Positions 26,699 through 35,329 of a stretch of 39,314 nt of DNA are shown in pieces. This DNA is from Paracoccus bogoriensis. GTDB lineage: Bacteria; Pseudomonadota; Alphaproteobacteria; Rhodobacterales; Rhodobacteraceae. Each line of letters opens with the position of its first letter. The stretch's first letter is position 1. The stretch spans positions 1-39,314 of the forward strand of contig NZ_JAHYSR010000028.1 in NCBI RefSeq assembly GCF_019431455.1, given 5' to 3'. The notes beneath the pieces are model-generated. The model had not been told where the DNA came from. It made no database searches and worked only from the letters and a program-made list of their open reading frames with translations. Both the position numbers and the translations under genes were made by a program.

Positions 26699-26957
26699 AA
26701 AAAGTGGCAAGCAGTCGCCGCTTGCGTTGCCGGGCCTTTGCAGGCGCAGAAACGCATTGCGCTGCGGCGCAAAATCTGGATGGCTTGGATTACCGACAAC
26801 GGAGTCGGTTAGTTGCTGCGACAGAAGCTGAAGGTCGCCGGCACCACGTCATCGCATCGCTGCGAGCCTCCCGAGATTCTGGCGCCCCCGCAGCCTTCGT
26901 CTGCGCGCGCCCCCAGCCCAGCGCGGTCGCAGCACGGCCGCGCGCCCGGAGTGCGAC
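26699..26957 (+). promoter_or_regulatory. nas leader region with ANTAR-type hairpin
   Basis: A 259-bp untranslated stretch between nasS and nrtA. At 26792-26809, ACCGAC–AACGGA–GTCGGT folds into a 6-bp stem with a hexaloop carrying A at position 1 and G at position 4, the signature bound by ANTAR proteins such as NasT. Just upstream, 26737-26773 can form a longer interrupted hairpin (TTTGC/GCAAA and CGCAG/CTGCG arms). A further GC-rich stem (GCGCGG 26921-26926 / CCGCGC 26938-26943) precedes the nrtA ribosome site. No T-tract terminator and no convincing -24/-12 promoter were found. The second ANTAR hexaloop expected from the two-hairpin model was not identified with confidence. Confidence 0.55.
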
Positions 26958-28247
26958 ATGACCCGATCCCTGACCCGCCGTTCCTTCCTGCACGCTACCA
27001 CCGGTGCGGCCGCCACGCTGGCCGCCGCCCGCACGCTCCTGCCCGGCGGCGCCTGGGCCCAGACCAGCGGGCCCGAGGTCCGCGGCGCGACCCTGGGCTA
27101 CATCGCCCTGACCGACGCGGCGCCCCTGATCATCGCGCAGGAAAAGGGCTTTTTCGCCCGCCATGGGATGACCGAGATGCGGATCGACAAGCAGGCCAGC
27201 TGGGGCGCCACGCGCGACAACATGGCGCTGGGCTCGGCCCGCGGCGGCATCGACGGCGGCCATATCCTGCGGCCCAAGGTGTTCCTCTACACGCTGGGCA
27301 CGGTGATGCAGAACAACCAGCCGACCCCGATCTACAACCTGCTCGGCCTGAACGAGGACTGCCAGGGCATCTCGGTCGCGCAGTCCTATGCCGAAACCGG
27401 CGTCGGCCTGGACAGCAGCCCCCTGCGCGAGGTCTTCGCCGCCAGGCGCGCCCGCGGCGAGGAACCGACCGCCGCCATGACCTTCCCCGGCGGCACGCAT
27501 GACCTGTGGATCCGCTACTGGCTGGCCGCCGGCGGGATCGACCCACGCCGCGACGTGAACCTGATCGTCGTGCCGCCGCCGCAGATGGTGGCCAACATGA
27601 AGGTCGGCAACATGGACTGCTTCTGCGTGGGCGAGCCCTGGAACGAGCAGCTTGTCAACCAGGGGATCGGCTTCACGGCCTGCACCACGGGCGAGCTGTG
27701 GCGCAACCACCCCGAGAAGGTGCTGGGCATGCGCGCTGACTGGGTCGATGCCCATCCCAACGCCACCCGCGCCATCCTGATGGCGGTGATGGAGGCGCAG
27801 ATGTGGTGCGCCGACATGGCCAACAAGGAGGAACTGGCCGCCATCGTCGGCCGCCGCCAATGGTTCAACGTGCCGCCCGCCGACATCATCGGCCGCCTGC
27901 GGGGCGATGTGAACTACGGCAACGGCCGGGTGGAAACCGCCACGGGCCTCGAGATGAAGTTCTGGGGCGAGAACGGGCGCACCTCCTACCCCTGGCCCAG
28001 CCTCGATCTGTGGTTCCTGACCGAAAACATCCGCTGGGGCTATCTGCCCGCCGATCTCGACATGGCCTCGGTCGTGGCCAACACCAACCGCGCCGATCTG
28101 TGGATCGAGGCGGCGCAGGCGCTGGGGGTCGATACCTCGGGCTTCGGGCCCAGCCGGGGGGTCGAGACCTTCTTCGACGGCAAGGTCTTCGATCCCGCCG
28201 ATCCCGCCGCCTATCTGAACAGCCTTGCCATCACGGCCCTGTCCTGA
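26958..28247 (+). CDS. nrtA: Nitrate ABC transporter substrate-binding protein
   Basis: A 429-residue periplasmic binding protein of the NrtA/CmpA family. It begins MTRSLTRRSFLHATTGAAA, a twin-arginine signal (RRSF) with cleavage near AWA. The mature part opens with ATLGYIALTDAAPLIIAQEKGFF. It includes GGTHDLWIRYWLAAGGIDP, VVPPPQMVANMKVGNMDCFCVGEPWNEQ and HPEKVLGMRADW, all typical nitrate-binding protein blocks. A GGAG ribosome site lies 7 nt before the ATG. It heads the nrtABC–nirBD–nasC unit and lies downstream of the NasT leader. Confidence 0.93.
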   Translation: MTRSLTRRSFLHATTGAAATLAAARTLLPGGAWAQTSGPEVRGATLGYIALTDAAPLIIAQEKGFFARHGMTEMRIDKQASWGATRDNMALGSARGGIDGGHILRPKVFLYTLGTVMQNNQPTPIYNLLGLNEDCQGISVAQSYAETGVGLDSSPLREVFAARRARGEEPTAAMTFPGGTHDLWIRYWLAAGGIDPRRDVNLIVVPPPQMVANMKVGNMDCFCVGEPWNEQLVNQGIGFTACTTGELWRNHPEKVLGMRADWVDAHPNATRAILMAVMEAQMWCADMANKEELAAIVGRRQWFNVPPADIIGRLRGDVNYGNGRVETATGLEMKFWGENGRTSYPWPSLDLWFLTENIRWGYLPADLDMASVVANTNRADLWIEAAQALGVDTSGFGPSRGVETFFDGKVFDPADPAAYLNSLAITALS

Positions 28248-28261
28248 GGAGAGCCCCCCGC

Positions 28262-29149
28262 ATGTCTGCTGTCGTCAAGCTGAAGACGCAGGGCGCGCCC
28301 GCCGCCCCCGCGGCAACCGTCGCGCACCTGCCCCTGGCCCCCGCGCCTTTTCGCCGTGCCGCCCGCATCGCGCGCGACCTGACCGCGCGGGTGCTGCCGC
28401 CGCTGGTCACGCTGGTGCTGCTGCTGGTCGTCTGGCAGGTGGCCTTTTCGGGGGGAACCTCGGCTCTGCCTGCCCCCTCGGTGGTCTGGGCCGAGAGCGC
28501 CGATCTGCTGCTTCATCCGTTCTATGTCCACGGAACCCAGGACATCGGGCTCGGCTGGCGGGTGCTGACCTCGCTGGAACGGGTGGCCTACGGCTATGGT
28601 CTCGCCGCGGTCGTGGGCGTGCTGGTGGGGGCGGTGCTGGGGCAATCGGTCTGGATGATGCGGGGCTTCGACCCGCTGTTCCAAGTCTTGCGCACTGTGC
28701 CGCCGCTGGCCTGGCTGCCGATCTCGCTGGCGGCCTTCATGGACAGCCGGCCCTCGGCGATCTTCGTCATCTTCATCACCGCGATCTGGCCGATCATCAT
28801 CAACACCGCCGCGGGCGTACGCAACATCCCGCAGGACTACCGCAATGTCGCCCGCGTGCTGCGCCTGAACCAGGTGGAATTCTTCGTCCGCATCATGGTG
28901 CCGGCGGCCGCGCCCTACATCTTCTCGGGCCTGCGCATCGGGGTCGGGCTGTCGTGGCTGGCCATCGTGGCAGCCGAGATGCTGACCGGGGGCGTGGGCA
29001 TCGGTTTTTTCATCTGGGATGCCTGGAACTCGTCGCGCCTGAGCGACATCATCGTGGCGCTGCTCTACATCGGGATGATCGGCTTTGTGCTCGACCGTCT
29101 GGTGGCGCTGATCGGGCGGGTCGTGACCCGCGGCACGGCGGAGGGCTGA
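28262..29149 (+). CDS. nrtB: Nitrate ABC transporter permease
   Basis: A 295-residue inner-membrane permease with about six helices. A Pro/Ala-rich cytoplasmic N terminus of 45 residues precedes the first helix (LVTLVLLLVVWQVAF). The EAA loop reads YRNVARVLRLNQVEFFVRIMVPAAAPYIFSGLRIGVGLSWLAIVAAEML, as in NrtB/SsuC-type permeases. The start is the ATG at 28262, 14 bp after nrtA. It couples NrtA to the NrtC ATPase. Confidence 0.93.
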   Translation: MSAVVKLKTQGAPAAPAATVAHLPLAPAPFRRAARIARDLTARVLPPLVTLVLLLVVWQVAFSGGTSALPAPSVVWAESADLLLHPFYVHGTQDIGLGWRVLTSLERVAYGYGLAAVVGVLVGAVLGQSVWMMRGFDPLFQVLRTVPPLAWLPISLAAFMDSRPSAIFVIFITAIWPIIINTAAGVRNIPQDYRNVARVLRLNQVEFFVRIMVPAAAPYIFSGLRIGVGLSWLAIVAAEMLTGGVGIGFFIWDAWNSSRLSDIIVALLYIGMIGFVLDRLVALIGRVVTRGTAEG

Positions 29150-29152
29150 GTC

Positions 29153-29947
29153 ATGAGCTATCTGAAGATTTCCCGCGTCGGCAAGACCTTCGCCAACGGC
29201 GCGCGGCGCAGCGAAGTGTTGCGCGACATCGACCTGACCATCGCCAAGGGCGAGTTCGTCTCGATCATCGGCCATTCGGGCTGCGGCAAGTCCACGCTGT
29301 TGAACCTGATCGCGGGGCTGACCGAAGTGACGACCGGCGGCATCCTGCTCGACGGGCGCGAGGTGAACGCCCCCGGCCCCGACCGTGCCGTGGTGTTCCA
29401 GAACCACAGCCTGCTGCCCTGGCTGACGGTCTATGACAACGTGCGGCTGGCGGTGGACAAGGTGTTCCGCGCCACGAAAAGCCGCGCCGAGCGGCACGAC
29501 TGGGTGCTGCACAACCTCGACCTCGTGCAGATGCGCCACGCCGCCGACAAGCGGCCCGCCGAAATCTCGGGCGGGATGCGCCAGCGCGTGGGCATTGCCC
29601 GGGCCCTGGCGATGGAGCCCAAGGTGCTGCTGCTGGACGAGCCCTTCGGCGCGCTCGATGCCCTGACCCGCGCCCATCTGCAGGACGCGGTGATGGAGAT
29701 CCACGCCCGGCTCGGCAACACGATGATCATGATCACCCACGATGTGGACGAAGCCGTCCTGCTGGCCGACCGGATCGTGATGATGACCAACGGCCCCGCC
29801 GCCACCATCGGCGAGGTGCTGACCGTGCCGCTTCCCCGCCCGCGCGAGCGGATCGCGGCGGCGGGCGATCCGGCGTATCTCAAGGCCCGACAGGCGGTGC
29901 TGCGGTTCCTCTACGAACGGCACCGGTTCGTCGAAGCGGCGGAGTGA
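29153..29947 (+). CDS. nrtC: Nitrate ABC transporter ATP-binding protein
   Basis: A 264-residue ABC ATPase of the NrtC/D-SsuB group. Walker A GHSGCGKST is at residues 40-48, the Q-loop is in VVFQNHSLLPWLTVYDNV, the signature is ISGGMRQRVGIARAL, and Walker B is VLLLDEPFGALD with the switch His in MITHDVDEAV. It lacks the C-terminal NrtA-like domain of cyanobacterial NrtC, so NrtD would be an equally valid name. It begins 3 bp after nrtB. Confidence 0.93.
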   Translation: MSYLKISRVGKTFANGARRSEVLRDIDLTIAKGEFVSIIGHSGCGKSTLLNLIAGLTEVTTGGILLDGREVNAPGPDRAVVFQNHSLLPWLTVYDNVRLAVDKVFRATKSRAERHDWVLHNLDLVQMRHAADKRPAEISGGMRQRVGIARALAMEPKVLLLDEPFGALDALTRAHLQDAVMEIHARLGNTMIMITHDVDEAVLLADRIVMMTNGPAATIGEVLTVPLPRPRERIAAAGDPAYLKARQAVLRFLYERHRFVEAAE

Positions 29948-29952
29948 GCAGA

Positions 29953-32391
29953 ATGAAGCGCAAACTCGTCGTCATCGGCGCAGGCATGGCCTCGGGCCGG
30001 ATGCTGGAGCACCTTCTGGCCGCCGACCCCGATGGCTGGGACATCACGTTGTTCAATGCCGAACCGCGCGGCAACTACAACCGCATCATGCTTTCGCCCG
30101 TGCTCTCGGGCGAAAAGACCTGGGACGAGATCGTCACCCATGACGAGGCCTGGTATGCCGCGAACCGGATCGCCTGCCGCTTCGGCGAGCCGGTGGTGCG
30201 GATCGACCGGCAGGCACGGGTCGTCCATTCGAACCGGGGCAGCGCCCCCTACGACAAGCTGGTGATCGCCACCGGCTCGGCCCCCTTCGTGATCCCGGTG
30301 CCGGGCCGCGACCTGCCGGGCGTGGTGACTTACCGCGATCTCGACGACACCAACGCGATGATCGCCGCCGCCCGGCCGGGGGCCAAGGCGGTGGTGATCG
30401 GCGGCGGGCTTCTCGGGCTCGAGGCCGCCGCCGGGCTGCGGCAGCGCGGGATGGAGGTGACGGTGATCCATCTGATGGGCCATCTGATGGAGCGCCAGCT
30501 CGACCCCGCGGCGGGATACCTGTTGCAGAGGGATCTGGAACGCCGGGGCATCCGGGTTCATTGCCGGGGCTCGACCGCCGCGATCCTGGGCAAGGATCGG
30601 GTCGAGGGTGTGCTGCTCGAGGACAACACCGGCTACGAGGCCGATCTGGTCTGCATGGCCGTGGGCATCCGGCCCGAGACGCGCCTTGCCGTGGACGCCC
30701 ATCTGGAGGTGGCGCGCGGGATCGTGGTGGACGACCGGATGGTCACCTCGGACCCCGACATCCTGGCCTTGGGCGAATGCGTGGAACATGACGGCCAGCT
30801 TTTCGGGCTGGTCGCGCCGCTCTACGACCAGGCCAAGGTCGCGGCGGCCACACTCATGGGCCAGGACGCGGCCTTCCGCCCCGTCCAGACGGCGACGAAG
30901 CTCAAGGTCACGGGCGTCGATCTGTTCAGCGCGGGCGACTTCGCCGACAAGCCCGGGCGCGAGGACATCGTGTTCCGCGACCCCGCGCGCGGGGTCTACA
31001 AGCGGCTGGTGATCGAACAGGACCGCCTGATCGGCGCGGTCATGTATGGCGACACGGCCGACGGGTCGTGGTTCTTCGGCCTGATCAAGGACGCGACCAG
31101 CATCGCGCCCATGCGCGATACGCTGATCTTCGGGCCGACCTATCAGGGGGGGGCCACGGCAAACCCTCTGGCAGCCGTTGCAGCCTTGCCGCCTGAGGCG
31201 GAGATCTGCGGCTGCAACGGCGTCTGCAAGGGCACGATCCTGACGGCCATCGAGGGCGGCGCCACCACGCTGGCCGAGATCCGCGCCACGACCAAGGCCA
31301 GCGCCTCCTGCGGCACCTGCACGGGGCTGGTGGAGCAGGTCCTGGCCAGCGCGCTGGGCGATGCCTTCGAAAAGCCCGCCGCCCAGCCGATATGCGGCTG
31401 CACCGACCTGACGCACGAGGACGTGCGCCGCCTGATCAAGGCGCGCGGGCTCAAGTCCATGCCGGCGGTGATGCAGGAACTGGGCTGGAAGACCTCCTGC
31501 GGCTGCGCCACCTGTCGGCCTGCGCTGAACTACTACCTGCTGGCAGACTGGCCCGGCGAATACCGGGACGACCCGCAGAGCCGCTTCGTGAACGAGCGCA
31601 ACCACGCCAACATCCAGAAGGACGGCACCTTCTCGGTCGTCCCGCGGATGTGGGGCGGCGTGACCACCCCGGCCGAACTGCGCGCCATCGCCGATGCGGC
31701 CGAGAAATACGCCGTGCCGATGGTCAAGGTCACCGGCGGGCAGCGGATCGACCTGCTGGGCGTCCGCAAGGAGGACCTGCCGGCCATCTGGGCCGACCTG
31801 AACGCCGCGGGCCTGGTCAGCGGGCACGCCTATGCCAAGGGTCTGCGCACGGTCAAGACCTGCGTCGGCTCGGACTTCTGCCGCTTCGGCACGCAGGATT
31901 CGACCGGGCTGGGGATCAGGCTGGAAAAGCGCCTCTGGGGGTCGTGGACGCCGCACAAGGTGAAGCTGGCGGTCTCGGGCTGTCCGCGCAACTGCGCCGA
32001 GGCCACCTGCAAGGATGTGGGCATCGTCTGCGTTGAATCGGGCTACGAGATCGGCGTGGGCGGCGCGGCCGGAATGGATGTGAAGGAAACCGAGCGCCTG
32101 GCCAAGGTCGCCACCGAAGACGAGGCGATCGAGATCGTCGTCGCCTTCGTCCAGCTTTACCGCGAACACGCCAAATACCTCGACCGGCCCTACAAGTGGC
32201 TTGCCAAGGTGGGGCTCGACTGGGTCAGGGCGCAGGTGGTCGAGGACCGCGCGAGCCGCGCCGCCCTGGTCGCCCGCTTCGACCTGTCGCAATCCATCCA
32301 CCAGCGCGACCCCTGGGCGGAGCGCGCCATACCACAGGCGAGGGCCGGTTTCGCGCCGCTCGCCGACCTGACCCGGGAGGCTGCGGAATGA
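29953..32391 (+). CDS. nirB: Assimilatory nitrite reductase, large subunit (FAD, siroheme)
   Basis: An 812-residue cytoplasmic enzyme reducing nitrite to ammonium with NADH; equivalent to NasB of Paracoccus. The N-terminal FAD site is KLVVIGAGMASGRMLEHLL and the NADH site is AVVIGGGLLGLEAAAGLRQ. Two BFD-like [2Fe-2S] segments follow (ICGCNGVCKGT…CGTC and ICGCTDLT…CGCATC, about residues 418-520). The siroheme/[4Fe-4S] half carries TCVGSDFCRFGTQDSTGLG and VSGCPRNCAEATCKDVG, which hold the cluster cysteines. I prefer the ATG at 29953, with GGAG 8 nt upstream, to a GTG at 29944. It overlaps nirD by 4 nt. It needs siroheme, yet the linked siroheme synthase is broken. Confidence 0.95.
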   Translation: MKRKLVVIGAGMASGRMLEHLLAADPDGWDITLFNAEPRGNYNRIMLSPVLSGEKTWDEIVTHDEAWYAANRIACRFGEPVVRIDRQARVVHSNRGSAPYDKLVIATGSAPFVIPVPGRDLPGVVTYRDLDDTNAMIAAARPGAKAVVIGGGLLGLEAAAGLRQRGMEVTVIHLMGHLMERQLDPAAGYLLQRDLERRGIRVHCRGSTAAILGKDRVEGVLLEDNTGYEADLVCMAVGIRPETRLAVDAHLEVARGIVVDDRMVTSDPDILALGECVEHDGQLFGLVAPLYDQAKVAAATLMGQDAAFRPVQTATKLKVTGVDLFSAGDFADKPGREDIVFRDPARGVYKRLVIEQDRLIGAVMYGDTADGSWFFGLIKDATSIAPMRDTLIFGPTYQGGATANPLAAVAALPPEAEICGCNGVCKGTILTAIEGGATTLAEIRATTKASASCGTCTGLVEQVLASALGDAFEKPAAQPICGCTDLTHEDVRRLIKARGLKSMPAVMQELGWKTSCGCATCRPALNYYLLADWPGEYRDDPQSRFVNERNHANIQKDGTFSVVPRMWGGVTTPAELRAIADAAEKYAVPMVKVTGGQRIDLLGVRKEDLPAIWADLNAAGLVSGHAYAKGLRTVKTCVGSDFCRFGTQDSTGLGIRLEKRLWGSWTPHKVKLAVSGCPRNCAEATCKDVGIVCVESGYEIGVGGAAGMDVKETERLAKVATEDEAIEIVVAFVQLYREHAKYLDRPYKWLAKVGLDWVRAQVVEDRASRAALVARFDLSQSIHQRDPWAERAIPQARAGFAPLADLTREAAE

Positions 32392-32735
32392 TCTGGCCCA
32401 CTTCGAACTGGATCGACATCGGCGCACTCGACGACATCCCCCGGCGCGGGGCGCGGGTGGTTCGCACGGCGCATGGCTGCGTCGCCGTGTTCCGCACCCA
32501 GGACGACCGGGTCTTCGCGCTGGATGACCGCTGCCCGCACAAGGGCGGGCCACTGTCGGAAGGGATCGTGCACGGCGATGCCGTCACCTGCCCGCTGCAC
32601 GGCATGGTGATCGGTCTGGCCGACGGCCAGGCGCGCGGCGCCGACAGCGGCGCGGTGGCCACCCATCCCGCGCGCGTCGAGGGCGGGCGCATCCTGCTGG
32701 ATGCTGCGCGGCTGATCCGGGGCCGGGCGGCATGA
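32388..32735 (+). CDS. nirD: Nitrite reductase small subunit / Rieske ferredoxin (NasG-like)
   Basis: A 115-residue Rieske-fold protein. The [2Fe-2S] ligands are intact: C49-P-H51 (CPHKGG) and C68-P-L-H71 (CPLHGM). In E. coli NirD, as I recall, these ligands are missing, whereas NasG of Paracoccus has them and passes electrons between the nitrite reductase and the nitrate reductase. Intact ligands plus its position between nirB and nasC favour the NasG role. ATGA overlaps occur on both sides, so all three products are translationally linked. Confidence 0.92.
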   Translation: MIWPTSNWIDIGALDDIPRRGARVVRTAHGCVAVFRTQDDRVFALDDRCPHKGGPLSEGIVHGDAVTCPLHGMVIGLADGQARGADSGAVATHPARVEGGRILLDAARLIRGRAA

Positions 32736-35329
32736 GCATCCGCACCACCTGCCCCTATTGCGGCGTCGGCTGCGGCGTGATCGCCACGCCCGACGGGGCG
32801 GGCGGGGCGCGGATCGCGGGCGACCCGGATCACCCCGCGAACCGGGGGCGGCTCTGTTCCAAGGGTGCGGCGCTGGGGCAGACGCTGGGGCTCGATGCCC
32901 GGGTGCTGACGCCCCTGATCGGCGGGCAACCGGCGGAATGGGACGCGGCCCTCGACCTCGTGGCCGCGCGCTTCGCTGCCACTTTGGCCGAACACGGGCC
33001 GGAGGCGGTGGCCTTCTACCTCTCGGGCCAGATGCTGACCGAGGACTATTATGTGGCCAACAAGCTGGCCAAGGGGTTCCTGGGCACGGCCAATATCGAC
33101 ACCAACTCGCGGCTCTGCATGGCCTCGACCGTGGCGGGGCACCGGCGTGCCTTCGGCACCGACACGGTGCCGGGCATCTATGACGACCTTGAAGAGGCCG
33201 ATCTGGTAGTGCTGGTGGGCAGCAACCTCGCCTGGTGCCACCCGGTCCTGTTCCAGCGCCTGAGCGCGGCCAGGGCCGCGCGCGGCACACGGGTCGTGGT
33301 GATCGACCCCCGCCGCACCGCCACCTGCGAGATCGCCGACCTGCATCTGCCGCTGGCGCCGGGTTCGGACGCGGCGCTGTTCAACGCGCTCCTGGTGGCG
33401 CTGGCGGATCGCGGCGCGGTGGACCGGGGCTATGTGGCCGCGCACGTCGCGGGCTTCGAGGCCGCGCTGGCCGAGGCCCGGGCCTCGGACCCCGCCATGA
33501 CCGGCCTGCCCGCGGGCGATCTGGAGACCTTCCTCGACTGGTTCTGCACCACCGAAAGGGTGGTCACGGTCTTTTCGCAGGGCATCAACCAGTCGTCCTC
33601 GGGCACCGACAAGGTGAACGCGATCCTGAACTGCCATCTGGCCAGCGGCCGGATCGGCCGGCCCGGCATGGGGCCGTTCTCGGTGACCGGCCAGCCCAAT
33701 GCCATGGGCGGGCGCGAGGTGGGGGGGCTTGCGAACATGCTGGCCTGCCATCTGGAGCTCGAGAACCCCGCCCACCGCGCCGCCGTGCAAGGCTTCTGGG
33801 CCAGCCCCGCGATGCCGCAGGCGTCGGGGCTGAAGGCGGTCGAGATGTTCCGGGCGGTGGCCGAGGGCCGGATCAGGGCGCTGTGGATCATCCACACCAA
33901 CCCCGCCGTCTCGATGCCCGATGCGGGCGCGGTGGCGGCGGCAATCCGGGGTTGCGATTTCGTCGTGGTCAGCGACATCACGCAGACCGACACCACGCGG
34001 CTTGCGCATGTCGTCCTGCCCGCCCTGGCCTGGGGCGAGAAGTCGGGCACCGTCACCAATTCCGACCGCACCATCAGCCGCCAGCGCGCCTTTCTGCCCG
34101 CCCCCGGGCAGGCGCGCGCCGACTGGCGGATCCTGGCCGAGGTCGCCCGCCGCATGGGCTGGGGCGCGGCCTTCGGCTGGCAGAGCGAGGCGGAGGTCTT
34201 CGCGGAATACGCCGCACTTTCGGGGATCGCCGGGCAGCTGGGGCGTGATTTCGACATCTCGGGGCTGGCGGGGGCGGATTACGACGCCCTGCCGCCCACC
34301 CGCTGGCCGGTCGGCCCGCGCCGGCAGGGCGGGCGGTTCTTCGGCGCGGGCGGGTTCTTCACCCCCGACGCCCGCGCCCGCATGATCCCCGTCGCGCCCC
34401 GCCCGCCGGTGGCCGCGACCGGGCCGCGCTACCCCTTCCGCCTGAACACCGGGCGCATCCGCGACCAGTGGCACACGATGACGCGGACGGGCCTCGCGCC
34501 CCGTCTGACCCAGCACATTGCCGAACCCTTCGTCGAGATCCACCCCGAGGATGCCGCCGCCCTGGGCCTCGCGCCCGCCACGCTTGCGTGCCTGACCAGC
34601 CCCGAGGGCGAGGCGATCCTGCGCGTGGCCGTCACCGACCGGGTGGCGCGCGGCCAGGTCTTTGCCCCGATGCACTGGACCGCCGACACCGCCCCGACCG
34701 GCCGGATCGACCGGCTTGTGGCGGCCGTGACCGACCCCGTCTCGGGCCAGCCCGAAAGCAAGGCTGCGGTCGTCGCCATCGCCCCCCTGGCGCCCGCCTG
34801 GTATGGCTTCGCCGTCTCGACCGCGCCCATGCAGCCTGATGCCACCTACTGGGCGCGGGCGCGCAGCGAGACCGGCTGGCGCTGCGAACTGGCGGGGCTC
34901 GAGGCCCCGGCGGACTGGGAGGCCTGGGCGCGGGCGCTGTTCGGGCTGCCCGAGGCCATCTGCCTCAGCGTCGAGGACCGCATCCGCCGCAGCTGGCGGC
35001 TCGCGTTCATGGACGGGCGGCGGGTGCTGGCGGCACTGTTCGTGGCGCCCGAGCCGGTGGAACTGGCGCGCAACCACGTCGCTGAACGACTTGGGGCCGA
35101 AGACGCGGGCCTTCTGGCCGGTCGGCCCGCGCAGGGCGTGCCCGACCCCGGCCCCATCGTCTGCGCCTGCCTGACCGTGGGCCTCAACACCATCACCCGG
35201 GCCATCGCCACGCAGGGGCTGACCAGCGTCGAGGCCATCGGCGCCGCGCTTCAGGCCGGCACCGGCTGCGGTGCCTGCCGGCCGGAACTCGCTGCCCTAC
35301 TGGCGCGCCGGCTGGAGGCTGCGGAGTGA
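32732..35329 (+). CDS. nasC: Assimilatory nitrate reductase, catalytic subunit
   Basis: An 865-residue cytoplasmic molybdenum (bis-MGD) enzyme reducing nitrate to nitrite. The [4Fe-4S] ligands are C7, C10, C14 and C42 (TCPYCGVGCGV … GRLCSKG). Molybdopterin blocks include LAKGFLGTANIDTNSRLCM (the Cys at the Mo site region), INQSSSGTDKVNAILN and GRPGMGPFSVTGQPNAMGGREVGG. A molydopterin-binding C domain (YPFRLNTGRIRDQWHTMTRTG) follows. The last 60 residues are a BFD-like [2Fe-2S] module (IVCACLTVGLN … GTGCGACRPE) that probably accepts electrons. No separate flavoprotein subunit is encoded nearby. Confidence 0.94.
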   Translation: MSIRTTCPYCGVGCGVIATPDGAGGARIAGDPDHPANRGRLCSKGAALGQTLGLDARVLTPLIGGQPAEWDAALDLVAARFAATLAEHGPEAVAFYLSGQMLTEDYYVANKLAKGFLGTANIDTNSRLCMASTVAGHRRAFGTDTVPGIYDDLEEADLVVLVGSNLAWCHPVLFQRLSAARAARGTRVVVIDPRRTATCEIADLHLPLAPGSDAALFNALLVALADRGAVDRGYVAAHVAGFEAALAEARASDPAMTGLPAGDLETFLDWFCTTERVVTVFSQGINQSSSGTDKVNAILNCHLASGRIGRPGMGPFSVTGQPNAMGGREVGGLANMLACHLELENPAHRAAVQGFWASPAMPQASGLKAVEMFRAVAEGRIRALWIIHTNPAVSMPDAGAVAAAIRGCDFVVVSDITQTDTTRLAHVVLPALAWGEKSGTVTNSDRTISRQRAFLPAPGQARADWRILAEVARRMGWGAAFGWQSEAEVFAEYAALSGIAGQLGRDFDISGLAGADYDALPPTRWPVGPRRQGGRFFGAGGFFTPDARARMIPVAPRPPVAATGPRYPFRLNTGRIRDQWHTMTRTGLAPRLTQHIAEPFVEIHPEDAAALGLAPATLACLTSPEGEAILRVAVTDRVARGQVFAPMHWTADTAPTGRIDRLVAAVTDPVSGQPESKAAVVAIAPLAPAWYGFAVSTAPMQPDATYWARARSETGWRCELAGLEAPADWEAWARALFGLPEAICLSVEDRIRRSWRLAFMDGRRVLAALFVAPEPVELARNHVAERLGAEDAGLLAGRPAQGVPDPGPIVCACLTVGLNTITRAIATQGLTSVEAIGAALQAGTGCGACRPELAALLARRLEAAE

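Noticed and set aside
26704..26730. Possible sigma-54 promoter (TGGCA … TTGC) upstream of nrtA
   Set aside because: The GG and GC elements are 18 bp apart rather than the 12 bp needed.
26810..26957. Rho-independent terminator in the nas leader
   Set aside because: GC-rich stems are present but none is followed by a T tract.
29911..35077. Very long minus-strand open frames opposite nirB, nirD and nasC
   Set aside because: Shadows of strong codon bias; no domain recognised and no ribosome site.
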